DNA from: Photobacterium sp. TY1-4 | GTDB lineage: Bacteria > Pseudomonadota > Gammaproteobacteria > Enterobacterales > Vibrionaceae | Assembly: GCF_025398175.1 (NCBI RefSeq) | Contig: NZ_CP099734.1 | Location: 868,001-932,000, forward strand | DNA: 64,000 bases | Direction: 5' to 3' | Shown: piece by piece, positions 20,983 through 29,696 of the stretch | Position numbering within the stretch: the stretch's first letter is position 1 | Layout: each line of letters begins with the position of its first letter | Program-made: the position numbers and the translations under genes | Notes under the pieces: generated by a model | Told to the model about the DNA's origin: nothing | Databases searched by the model: none | What the model saw: the letters and a program-made list of their open reading frames with translations, nothing else

Positions 20983-22035
20983 TTAGGTCGCTGGGGTGGG
21001 CGCAGTGTTGGCTGGCGATGCTGGTGTGAGTTCGGTGTCGTCGGCAGGCTCCGGCCAGTGGCTGCGGGTTTCCAGGATCTCCGACAGGCATTTGAAAAAC
21101 GCATCAACCATCGCCGGGTCAAAGTGGCTGCCGGCTTCGCTGCGGATCAGGTCGGTCGCCTTGTCGATCGGCCAGGCCGGTTTGTAGGGACGGGCGCTGG
21201 TAAGAGCATCGAAGACGTCGGCAATCGCAACAATCCGGGCAGAAACGGGGATCGCTTCGCCTTTGAGACCGACGGGATAGCCACTGCCGTCCCATTTTTC
21301 ATGGTGGTACAGGGCGATGTCCCGGGCCATGCGCATGAGCGGGGAGTCATCTTCACCGATGATCTCTGCGCCGATTTCGGCATGACGGCGCATGACGGCC
21401 CACTCATCCGGATCCAGTTTGCCCGGTTTTTGTAAAATTATATCCGGGATCCCGATCTTGCCGATGTCGTGCATGGGGGCAGCGTGGAGCAAATTTTCGG
21501 CCTGGTATTCGCTGAATCCGGCTGCCCGGGCAATGATCTGGGCATAGCGGCTCATCCGGATCACATGCAGGCCGGTTTCATTGTCTTTGTATTCCGCGGC
21601 GCGGCCGAGCCGCTGCACGACGGAAAGCCGGGTGGATTTGAGCTCTTCCATCCGCACCAAGGAAAGATGATTCTTGATCCGGGCCTGGACGATCGAAGGG
21701 CTGACCGGTTTGGTGATATAATCCACGGCACCCAGCTCAAACCCCTGGGCTTCCTCGTTTTCACCCGACAGGGCAGTAACGAAGATCACCGGGATATGCC
21801 GGGTCGCATCGTCGCGCTTGAGCGTTTCACACACCTGATACCCGGACATGCCCGGCATCATCACATCCAACAGGATCAAGTCCGGGGTTTCGCGCCGGGC
21901 CAGCGCCAGGGCGCGCTCGCCGTCTTTGGCAAACAGCAACCGGTAGGAAGTCGCCAGAATATTTTTCAGGACCTGCAGGTTGGTTGGTTCGTCGTCCACC
22001 AACAGCAGGGTTTTCTTGTCATTCAACATCGTCAT
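20983..22035 (-). CDS. Response regulator with HD-GYP c-di-GMP phosphodiesterase
   Basis: 350-residue RpfG-like two-domain protein. The receiver domain (about 8-125) has phospho-acceptor Asp57 (LILLDVMMPG) and Lys109. The HD-GYP domain follows (about 140-330), with the metal-binding HD at 189-190 (HDIGKIG) and the full signature HHEKWDGSGYP at 244-254, so it should hydrolyse cyclic di-GMP. The C-terminal 25 residues are Pro/Thr/Ala-rich. Its start overlaps the end of the upstream hybrid kinase by 17 bases, strongly implying that kinase is its partner. ATG 22029 is an alternative start. This would oppose the diguanylate cyclase at 6619-8199. Confidence 0.93.
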   Translation of the reverse strand: MTMLNDKKTLLLVDDEPTNLQVLKNILATSYRLLFAKDGERALALARRETPDLILLDVMMPGMSGYQVCETLKRDDATRHIPVIFVTALSGENEEAQGFELGAVDYITKPVSPSIVQARIKNHLSLVRMEELKSTRLSVVQRLGRAAEYKDNETGLHVIRMSRYAQIIARAAGFSEYQAENLLHAAPMHDIGKIGIPDIILQKPGKLDPDEWAVMRRHAEIGAEIIGEDDSPLMRMARDIALYHHEKWDGSGYPVGLKGEAIPVSARIVAIADVFDALTSARPYKPAWPIDKATDLIRSEAGSHFDPAMVDAFFKCLSEILETRSHWPEPADDTELTPASPANTAPTPAT

Positions 22036-24961
22036 GGCAGGCTAAACTGTGCTTTTTATAGGTGATTAATAGATCTGCCGCGCGTTCCGGTTCGAAATCG
22101 TGGAGTGCTTCCGCAACGTTGTCGGCCACATCAGCCGGAAGTTGCATTTTCAGCCCGGCAAACATTTCTTCCGGAATCTCCCCTTGCTGGAGCAGGCTGA
22201 TCAAGGTATTCAATTGCTTGATATCTAAAGGTTCAACCGGTGTGAGGGACGCTTCCGCCGTTTCTGGTGTAGGTGAGTGTTCATCCAGTAGTTCGGTGAT
22301 TTCAGTCAAAGACTGTTGGTACATCTCGAGCAGGGATGGAATTTCCGCGACATCTTCCTGTTTGAGTAGCGCTTCGATATTCTCGGCACAACGGGCCAAC
22401 TGCGGCAGGCACAAGTTCCCGGCAATGCCTTTTAACCGATGGGCTGGTGCAATGGCTGCTTGCGGGCTCTGCGCAAAGGCAGGTGTCAGGCGATCTTCTG
22501 TCCCTTCGCTGTCCATAAAGCGTCGAATGGCATCCAGGTGTTTCTGGGTGCTGCCCCACAGGGTTCGGCCCATTTCATAGTCGATCGGAAGCTGCAAATC
22601 ATTCTTGCGCAGCTCCGGATACATATGCTGACTGGCGGCTTGGCGGCCAAGGACCCGGGCGATTTCTCCCGTCAGCTCGATCACGCTGATCGGTTTGCAG
22701 GTAAAGCCATCCATGCCGGCCGCTTCGGCCTGGCGCTTATCCTGCTCCATCACACTGGCCGTCAGGGCAATCACCGGGGTCGGGGACAGTCCTTGCTGAG
22801 TTTCATAGCGCCGGATCGCCTGGCAGGCTTCATGGCCGTTCATGTCGGGCATTTGCACATCCATCAGCACCAGATCGAACGGTTGCCGACTGAAGTGCTC
22901 AACCGCTTGCCGGCCGTTGCGCGCGGTGACCAGCGTGTGGCCGCGGGATTCCAGCAAGGCGGTGAGCAGTTCGAGGTTTTGTGTTACATCATCGGCCACC
23001 AGAATATGCAGAGGCGGCAGACGCATTTCTTCATCGCCGTAGATATTGCCTTCCACCGGTTTGCCGGTGTTCAGCGGCAGGGTTACCCGGAAGGTGGTGC
23101 CTTCGCCCACAGTGCTGGTGACACTGATGTTACCGCCCATCAGCTCAACCAACTGACGGGAGATGGTGGTGCCCAGCCCGGTGCCGCCAAACCGGCGAGT
23201 CATACTTGAGTCGGCTTGCGAGAAGGGGGCGAAAATTTTCTCTAACCGATCGGCAGAGATGCCGATACCGCTGTCTTCGACTTTAATGATCACGCCTTTG
23301 CCGCGGGTTGCCGGGCGAACCCATAAAGTGACATGGCCGCGTTCAGTAAACTTCACTGCATTGCTAAGCAGGTTGAGGATCACCTGCTGGATCCGCAGTG
23401 GGTCTCCGCGGAAAAATTCGTTGAGCTGCGGCGCGTAGTTTAGCGACAATCGCAGCCCTTTTTTGCGTGCCGCCAGTGATAATGTGGCGATGACCTGATC
23501 GCAGACCTGATGCAGGGAAAAATCCCGCACTTCCAGTTCGGTCGAGCCGCTTTCCAGCTTCGCCGAGTCGAGAATATCGTTGAGCAGCGCCAGTAAGGAT
23601 TTTGCCGAAGAGCGGACGATCCCCAGGTTCTTTTTTTGCAGCTCGTTGAGCGGGGTGTTCATCAGCAGCTCGGTAAAACCGAGAATCGCGTTCATCGGGG
23701 TGCGGATTTCATGGCTCATATTGGCCAGAAAAGTGCTTTTGACCTGAGCGGCTTCAATGGCCTGCTCTTTGGCATGGTGCAGATCGGCTTCCATTTTTTT
23801 CCGCGCGGTGATGTCAGTGACAAAGCCGACAAACTGGCGGGTGCCCTTAATCCGGGACTCGCCCACGGCCAGGCGAATCTCAATCGTCCGGCCGTCTTTG
23901 CGTCGTGCGGTCACTTCCCGGCCTGAACCGATGATTTTCTTGTTGCCTGTGGTGAGGTAGTTCATCAGGTAGCCGTCATGGGCGCTGCGGTAGGGCTCCG
24001 GCATCAGGGTGCTGATATTTTTTCCGGCCACTTCAGCTTCGGTGTAGCCAAAAATACGCTCGGCAGAGGCGTTGAACGAGAGGATCTCTCCCTGCGCTGA
24101 AATTTTGATGATGCCGTCGACTGCCGTGTCGAACATCGCCTTGAGCTCAGTTGCGGTTTCCTCCGTTTTTCTCAGCAGCGCTCGGTAGCGGACCAGGGCG
24201 TTGAGCGCAGCAACCGTCAGGCTGAGCAAAATGGTAACCACTGCAATCGCCACAGCCAGGGCGTAGTGCTTCTGGCTGTGTGGATCAAAGCCCGGCTCCA
24301 TTTGGCCGACGAACCGGGTGGCTTCCATCGCGGTATAGTGCATGCCGGCAATTGCCAGGCCCATGACTAAACTGGCAAGCAGGCGGATTTGATAGCCGGG
24401 CAGCGAGAGTTGTTTTCGCAACCCGAAGCTGATCCACAGCGCCAGCGTCGCCAATCCGGCGGCCACGATAATCGACAGGCTGAAAAAGAACGGCTCGTAA
24501 CGCAACGCTGGTCCTAAGACCATGGCGGCCATGCCGATATAGTGCATGCTGCCGATCCCCAGTCCGACGATGAGGCCGCAAATTAGCAGCTTCGGCCAGT
24601 TGACCTGGCGTTTGGCCAGCAGGTTCAGGGTAACGAAGGCGGCCAGAAAGCTCGGCAGTATCGACAGCAGGGTAATCCCGGGGTCGTAGGATACCGTGGT
24701 GCAGATCTCAAAGGCCAGCATGCCGATAAAGTGCATCGACCAGACCCCGATCCCCAGGGAGGCCGCGCCGGTCAGCAGGTGCATGCGCTGCATCAGCGGG
24801 GAAGCTTTTCGTTTGGCCGCAGCCGCCAACGACAAGGCCATGAAGGAGGCGCCGACGGCAATGCACAGGGACAGCAGGACTAACCACGGGCTGTATTGAC
24901 CGGTGACCAGCAGAGAAGGGTCCGGCTCATTGATAATGAAATACTGCTGCAGAGAAAACAT
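22019..24961 (-). CDS. MHYT-PAS hybrid histidine kinase with receiver and Hpt
   Basis: Inner-membrane phosphorelay sensor of about 980 residues. It has seven hydrophobic segments forming an MHYT domain with motifs MHFIGM (76-81), MHYIGM (139-144) and MHYTAM (207-212); this domain is proposed to bind copper and sense O2, CO or NO. Then come a PAS domain (about 270-390), a HisKA domain with the phospho-His at about 417 (SHEIRTP), a HATPase domain (GTGLGTTIS), a receiver (VADDVTQNLE ... MDVQMPDMNG) and a C-terminal Hpt region (HRLKGIAGNLC). The start is uncertain (24961, 25003 or 25063); I took 24961 because sequence after it aligns with MHYT proteins. It is cotranscribed and overlapping with the HD-GYP regulator. 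Confidence 0.93.
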   Translation of the reverse strand: MFSLQQYFIINEPDPSLLVTGQYSPWLVLLSLCIAVGASFMALSLAAAAKRKASPLMQRMHLLTGAASLGIGVWSMHFIGMLAFEICTTVSYDPGITLLSILPSFLAAFVTLNLLAKRQVNWPKLLICGLIVGLGIGSMHYIGMAAMVLGPALRYEPFFFSLSIIVAAGLATLALWISFGLRKQLSLPGYQIRLLASLVMGLAIAGMHYTAMEATRFVGQMEPGFDPHSQKHYALAVAIAVVTILLSLTVAALNALVRYRALLRKTEETATELKAMFDTAVDGIIKISAQGEILSFNASAERIFGYTEAEVAGKNISTLMPEPYRSAHDGYLMNYLTTGNKKIIGSGREVTARRKDGRTIEIRLAVGESRIKGTRQFVGFVTDITARKKMEADLHHAKEQAIEAAQVKSTFLANMSHEIRTPMNAILGFTELLMNTPLNELQKKNLGIVRSSAKSLLALLNDILDSAKLESGSTELEVRDFSLHQVCDQVIATLSLAARKKGLRLSLNYAPQLNEFFRGDPLRIQQVILNLLSNAVKFTERGHVTLWVRPATRGKGVIIKVEDSGIGISADRLEKIFAPFSQADSSMTRRFGGTGLGTTISRQLVELMGGNISVTSTVGEGTTFRVTLPLNTGKPVEGNIYGDEEMRLPPLHILVADDVTQNLELLTALLESRGHTLVTARNGRQAVEHFSRQPFDLVLMDVQMPDMNGHEACQAIRRYETQQGLSPTPVIALTASVMEQDKRQAEAAGMDGFTCKPISVIELTGEIARVLGRQAASQHMYPELRKNDLQLPIDYEMGRTLWGSTQKHLDAIRRFMDSEGTEDRLTPAFAQSPQAAIAPAHRLKGIAGNLCLPQLARCAENIEALLKQEDVAEIPSLLEMYQQSLTEITELLDEHSPTPETAEASLTPVEPLDIKQLNTLISLLQQGEIPEEMFAGLKMQLPADVADNVAEALHDFEPERAADLLITYKKHSLACHDDVE

Positions 24962-25163
24962 GGATGCTGACTTTGAGGCTGGCGTGAGAATGATGACGGG
25001 CATGATACGCGAAACCGGGACAGAACCATAGGAAACATCATGAACATTTCGGGGCGATTTCATCTGCCCCGAATTGGGGCTTCAGCGTTGTTCAATGCCT
25101 GTTGCGTGTCAGCGCTCGCGGGCTTGATGGCTCAACCGGCAGCGCATTCAGGGTATCAGCACA

Positions 25164-26363
25164 TCAGGGGGTCGCTGCAGCCGTTTGCTGCGCTGCCCCG
25201 AGCTCGGGCCAGGCCCAGTAGCAACTGGCATTGCCGGCGGTATTAAAACTGTAAAAAGGTTGATCCGGGTAGGATTGCTGCCGTTTGACCTTGTCCACAA
25301 AACGCTTTAGATACGCGGTGCTGGGCTGATCCGGGAAGCGGTTGATATAGGCCAGCATCCAGCCGACACCCCAGGTCGCGTTGTTGGTAAATGCCTGGTA
25401 ATTCTGATTTTCAGCCGCGAGGCCCCGGCAGGCAAAGCAGGTTTGTGCGTAGTCGATCATCGTGCTCGGATCATCCATCGAGTTGACAAAGAAGTCGACG
25501 GCCCGGTGAATGGCCTGATCATTGTAGTCATACAGGTTATCCCCTTGCTGGTGGGCGATTTCCGCTATGGTGACCAGGTTGGATAAGGCCAGATTGGTGT
25601 AGAAGGTTGCCCAGCCGCCCCGCTTGGTTTCTTCCTTCAGGCTGCCGTCGTCGCGGACATGGGCAGAAGAGAGGATGTCCTGCGTCGCATCCAGTCCTTT
25701 TTCATACCAGGCGGGTTGATTGGTGGCGATGCCATAGAGCATCTGCATATGGGTCCGCATCAGGCCATGGTTGTTGTAGGTGCTGGTTGCCGAGCGGGAT
25801 TTGATCCGGCTGGCGGAACGCACCATTTTCCCCAGCCAGGTTTCAATCTGCGCAGTATCTGCCGGCGTCACGTTCGGAGCATCTTTGATCATATACCAGC
25901 TGATCAGGGCATAGATGGCCAGGCTGCGTTGGGTAAAGCGGCCATTCCCGTCATCGCCGTTGCGCTCAATCTGGGTGAAATAATCATCCCGGGCCCAGTC
26001 CTGCAGGTGAGTTAATACAAACTCGGCACTTTTCGGGTTGCCGAGAAAACGGTAAGCGGTGGCTTCAGCGGAAATATTTTTCAGTTGCTCACGGGCATAG
26101 CCGCTCGATAGGCTGGGCAGCGCCGGGATCGGTTTGTTGATGACGAACTGCTCATCATAGCGGTCGAACCCAAACAAAGGGACATGGTCACACAGCTGCA
26201 GGGAATTGCTCGCCGTCAGGGTCGCTTTGCGTTCGTTGTCGTTGACAACGAGCCGATTCGGTTGGATCTGCCGATCTGTTTGGGCGAGTTCTACGGCCGG
26301 AGCGGAACATCCCGAAATGACTAATGTGATTGCCAGAGTACAGGCTGATTTGTCAGTGCTCAT
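25164..26363 (-). CDS. Lipoprotein related to alginate lyase family
   Basis: 399-residue protein with a lipoprotein signal (LVISGC at the cleavage site), so it is probably anchored in the outer or inner membrane facing the periplasm. The body resembles the alginate_lyase alpha/alpha-toroid fold (RSLAIYALISWYMIKDA, YNNHGLMRTHMQMLYGIA, GSLKEETKRGGWATFYTNLAL). The NNH segment is a hallmark of PL5-type lyases, but the usual following Trp is absent, so the substrate may differ. The start ATG 26363 has AAGGA eight bases upstream. No other polysaccharide genes are adjacent. Lyase activity is inferred and untested. Confidence 0.7.
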   Translation of the reverse strand: MSTDKSACTLAITLVISGCSAPAVELAQTDRQIQPNRLVVNDNERKATLTASNSLQLCDHVPLFGFDRYDEQFVINKPIPALPSLSSGYAREQLKNISAEATAYRFLGNPKSAEFVLTHLQDWARDDYFTQIERNGDDGNGRFTQRSLAIYALISWYMIKDAPNVTPADTAQIETWLGKMVRSASRIKSRSATSTYNNHGLMRTHMQMLYGIATNQPAWYEKGLDATQDILSSAHVRDDGSLKEETKRGGWATFYTNLALSNLVTIAEIAHQQGDNLYDYNDQAIHRAVDFFVNSMDDPSTMIDYAQTCFACRGLAAENQNYQAFTNNATWGVGWMLAYINRFPDQPSTAYLKRFVDKVKRQQSYPDQPFYSFNTAGNASCYWAWPELGAAQQTAAATP

Positions 26364-26700
26364 GAGTTTCATCCTTGAATCGAGTGCATCGGTGTTCGAA
26401 CAGTGGCTTTGTTTTGCTGGATTGCGAACTGTCTCTTAATCATAGAAAGTTATTCAGGCAGTAGGGTCAAGCTTGCCAGACGTTTTATCCCGAATAAACC
26501 CAGTCTGTGATCTGATGCCGGATGGAAGGGTTGCGCAGGCGGTTTTTCTCTGCAGCCAGCGCGACAGAGAGACGGAAAAATGTCAAAGTTTTGACCTCTG
26601 TCACTCTATTTAGCGAAAGATTGATAAAACGCATAGCCCTTCGCGTGCTTTGTGCATAATGTCTGTGATGTTCGAATGATTGAAATGAAAGGTTACAAAT
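26364..26700. other. Divergent intergenic region
   Basis: Holds the promoters of the alginate-lyase-like gene (minus) and the following small membrane protein (plus). I see no confident hexamer pair or regulator site and no small gene. Confidence 0.4.
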
Positions 26701-27189
26701 ATGTCTGATGTGCCAGCAACTGTTACACAAGCTGCCGAAGTCGTTCAGCCGGTAGCGGAATCTTCAGGATCCATTTGGGGATACGTAGCAGGTGGTGTGC
26801 TGCTTCTGGTCCTTGCCGGATTCTACGGGTATAAGAAAATCAATACCCCGAGCTTTATGATTAAGCAGGTCAGAAAACGAAATATGAAAGAGCTGCAGAA
26901 ACAAGGAGTCGAGAACTCCGAGTTTGTGCAGGATCTGGATAAGTTGCTTGACTCTGTGCTGACGTATGCAAACGACAACAAGAAAAAAGGCACGGATGTG
27001 GTGAAATTGCTGAGCCCGCTCAATGATACGGCCCGGATTAAAACCCCGCGCGATATGTATCAGTCCATGATCTATATTGCCAACGAAATCCGCGATGCCG
27101 GGTTGGCCCGTGAATTCAAAGGGCGTGCGAAAAATGTGAAAGCGAGCTCTTCACTGATGAATGGCTTGCTGAAACGCGCCGGGATTTAA
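26701..27189 (+). CDS. Uncharacterised single-span membrane protein
   Basis: 162-residue protein starting at ATG 26701, preceded by GAAAGG. The N-terminal 24 residues are acidic and Ala/Val-rich, followed by one membrane helix (about 25-43, IWGYVAGGVLLLVLAGFYG) and a basic cytoplasmic-type domain of about 115 residues (KKINTPSFMIKQVRKRNMKELQKQG ...). I do not recognise the family. It stands alone with its own terminator, so it is a single-gene unit. The bitopic design suggests a membrane-tethered partner or assembly factor, but no function can be assigned. Confidence 0.75.
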   Translation: MSDVPATVTQAAEVVQPVAESSGSIWGYVAGGVLLLVLAGFYGYKKINTPSFMIKQVRKRNMKELQKQGVENSEFVQDLDKLLDSVLTYANDNKKKGTDVVKLLSPLNDTARIKTPRDMYQSMIYIANEIRDAGLAREFKGRAKNVKASSSLMNGLLKRAGI

Positions 27190-27219
27190 TACTCAGCGTT
27201 TCGGTACTTCATATCTTCT

Positions 27220-27247
27220 AACCAGTGGATGACTCCACTGGTTTTTT
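27220..27247 (+). terminator. Intrinsic terminator
   Basis: A perfect 10-bp stem (27220-27229 with 27234-27243) with a four-base loop and T6 (27242-27247) ends the preceding small-protein gene. Confidence 0.85.
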
Positions 27248-27423
27248 GTTCTTTCCGGTAGAAGAAATCACGCCAGTGTTCATTTTTCATATCAATATGG
27301 TGGCGATACCCGGTCATATATGCGAAATAGTGCGGTTATATTAACACTTACAAACACATCTGGTTGCGTATTTCGGGGCAGTTGAGTAAGTTGTCAGCCT
27401 TCTCATATTGGCTGGTTAAGGTT

Positions 27424-29634
27424 ATGAAATATAAAATATTAGCGGTTGCTGTTTCGTCTGTTTTCGGTCTTGTCGGTTGTGGTGGTGGGGGTGATAGCTC
27501 CTCAGGAAAAGCCACGCCGGTTATTTCTACAGCAGATTTCGCCGGAACAGTAAATAAAGGGATTCTCTCAAACGCTAAAGTTGAGGTCTGTGATAGTTTT
27601 GACGCGCAAGGCTGTCATACTGGTGCGGGCTATTATCAGCAAACGGTCACGAATGCTAGCGGTAAATATAGTGTTCAGGGCGCTCCACTGGATAAACCAA
27701 TCTTAGTCGCTGTCTCCAAAAAAGATGGCTCGACAACAATGAAATGCGATGTTGAGCAGTGTGTTGATACCAATGGTGCTCCGGTTGGATTTGGGCAGAG
27801 CTTTGTGGTCAGTGACGGTTGGCAATTGAAAACGATTTTGCCTGCTGCAAATACAGCGACAGACGTTGTCAATGTGACATCTTTGACTGACATTGCCGCA
27901 AAACAAGCACTGAAAGATGCGGGTGGTTTAACCGTAACGACTGCGGGCGCAAATGTCGCGAAGGAAGTCGTTGAGAAATTATTCGGGTTGGAAGGCTCTA
28001 TTACAGAATTAGGTGCCGTTGACCTGACAGATCCAACGCAAACGGAAAGTGCGTCTCCTGAAGAAATGAATGTTGCTCTGTATTCGGCTGCTGTGATGAG
28101 CAGTGCGGTAGATACAGATACCATGATCCAAAATAATGCGGGAGCTTATCAGATCTCGCCAACTGTATTGAAGATTATTGATGCAGCCGAAAAGTTAGTT
28201 AGCCGGGATCAGGGTGAGCCTCTGGTAAAAATATCATCAGCCAGCCAGAAAAAGTTAGATGATCATAAACACGCTCTAACGCAAGGGGAAGGCAGCTTCA
28301 AGGATATTGATAATGACGGAACGCTGGATCCAATCGAGGTCGTTCCTCAACCACCGTCAACCGAGGCTGTTCAGGCTGCGAAAGCTTTTATCAATGATGT
28401 TCGCACCACTTATATGTCAGTCCAGAATGAGGGCGATCTGAAATCAGGTTTGGAGAATTTTGCTGCTGAGCTCGAGGACGTCGCACCATTAGCTGAATCT
28501 GATGCTCAGCAAGTCGTATTGAACGTACAACATGCAGTTGAGGCGATTGCTGCATTCTATTTGAATACACCTGATAAAGCGCCGGAAGGCATTCAAGTTA
28601 AGGCCGAGTTAAAGGACACTGGAACTGAATATACCGCAACGCGCACAGACGCCAGTACTGGTTCGGTGACAGTTGTTGCTTTGGTGAAGCAGTTTGAGGA
28701 AGGTGATGAAAACACGCCGACGAATATCAACCTTGAAATTACTGATGTTCGTAGCCAATATCAAACGGTTACGCTTGCTGCCAAAGGTGTCGCAAAAGTT
28801 GTCAATGCAACTTTTTCCGATAAAAACTCTGAGACTCCCTCAGAGCCAATATGGACATATGACAGTGAGTTTGCTCTGAAAAGTGATCGGGTCTCGTTGG
28901 AACTATCCGATGTATCTTTGGCCGTCAACCGCGAGGGCGCTCAGCCTGCAGAATTCACCGGGCTTGTTTCGTTGAATGTCGAAAATCCAACCTCAACTGG
29001 AGCGGAATTTTTAACAGGCAATGACAGCAATGTATCTGGCAGCGAACAACTGAAAGCACAGTTCGCATATGCCAAGATTCAATTTAGCGGGGATATTGCG
29101 ACGGGCACGGATTCACTGGGAGTCTACCTGAATCTGATTGCCGATAATAAACACGGTTATCAGCATTCTGAGTGGACAGAGATGTATCGTTCCTGTGATT
29201 ATTGGTATCCCTTCCACTGTACAGAACTATCCCAAGGAGACCATTCTGCAGAAAGTGCAGATGCGTTCGTTGAGACATATTTTACAGTTGAAGTAAAAAC
29301 CAGTGTGAATAATGCGCTGAATAATGCGATAGCAGCTTCAGTCAAACTTGAGATTGACCGTGCAGAGTTTGATGTTGCAACGGCGAAAGTCACGGTTCAT
29401 TACAATGATGTCGATACAATTATCGAGTCGCCTGTAGGCCTGTATAATAACCCGCTTAAACCAAGTGTAACCGTTCGAAACACGACTGGTGCTGTGGCAA
29501 TGCTTAGTAGCATTGAAAAAGAAGTGGCAGGCCTGATTACCATTCATGGTGAAAAAGTCGCATCGATTCAAGAGCTGGATAGTGGTTTAGTTCTGGTCCG
29601 TTACCGTAATGGTGACTTTGAAACATTATTTTAA
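27424..29634 (+). CDS. Large uncharacterised surface-type lipoprotein
   Basis: 736-residue secreted lipoprotein with a signal peptide and lipobox LVGC followed by GGGG and a Ser-rich linker. The start ATG 27424 is set by the signal peptide; an earlier start at 27364 adds 20 unlikely residues. An N-terminal carboxypeptidase-regulatory-like beta module (AGTVNKGILSNAKVEVCD, YSVQGAPLDKPILV) is followed by an Asp-rich calcium-binding type loop (DIDNDGTLDPIE, about residues 295-306) and a long region rich in beta strands. Four Cys occur in pairs. Codon use is more AT-rich than in surrounding genes. A beta-barrel gene follows. I know no function for it. Confidence 0.78.
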   Translation: MKYKILAVAVSSVFGLVGCGGGGDSSSGKATPVISTADFAGTVNKGILSNAKVEVCDSFDAQGCHTGAGYYQQTVTNASGKYSVQGAPLDKPILVAVSKKDGSTTMKCDVEQCVDTNGAPVGFGQSFVVSDGWQLKTILPAANTATDVVNVTSLTDIAAKQALKDAGGLTVTTAGANVAKEVVEKLFGLEGSITELGAVDLTDPTQTESASPEEMNVALYSAAVMSSAVDTDTMIQNNAGAYQISPTVLKIIDAAEKLVSRDQGEPLVKISSASQKKLDDHKHALTQGEGSFKDIDNDGTLDPIEVVPQPPSTEAVQAAKAFINDVRTTYMSVQNEGDLKSGLENFAAELEDVAPLAESDAQQVVLNVQHAVEAIAAFYLNTPDKAPEGIQVKAELKDTGTEYTATRTDASTGSVTVVALVKQFEEGDENTPTNINLEITDVRSQYQTVTLAAKGVAKVVNATFSDKNSETPSEPIWTYDSEFALKSDRVSLELSDVSLAVNREGAQPAEFTGLVSLNVENPTSTGAEFLTGNDSNVSGSEQLKAQFAYAKIQFSGDIATGTDSLGVYLNLIADNKHGYQHSEWTEMYRSCDYWYPFHCTELSQGDHSAESADAFVETYFTVEVKTSVNNALNNAIAASVKLEIDRAEFDVATAKVTVHYNDVDTIIESPVGLYNNPLKPSVTVRNTTGAVAMLSSIEKEVAGLITIHGEKVASIQELDSGLVLVRYRNGDFETLF

Positions 29635-29647
29635 GATATGAGTTAAA

Positions 29648-29675
29648 TAGGGAGGCTTCGGCCTCCCTACTTTTT
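29648..29675 (+). terminator. Intrinsic terminator between lipoprotein and beta-barrel genes
   Basis: A 9-bp stem (29648-29656 with 29661-29669) with a TTCG tetraloop, then five T. It separates the two genes by only 62 bases, so expression of the second may depend on readthrough or a promoter inside the first. Confidence 0.85.
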
Positions 29676-29696
29676 ATTTGAGTTTTCAGTAGTAAC

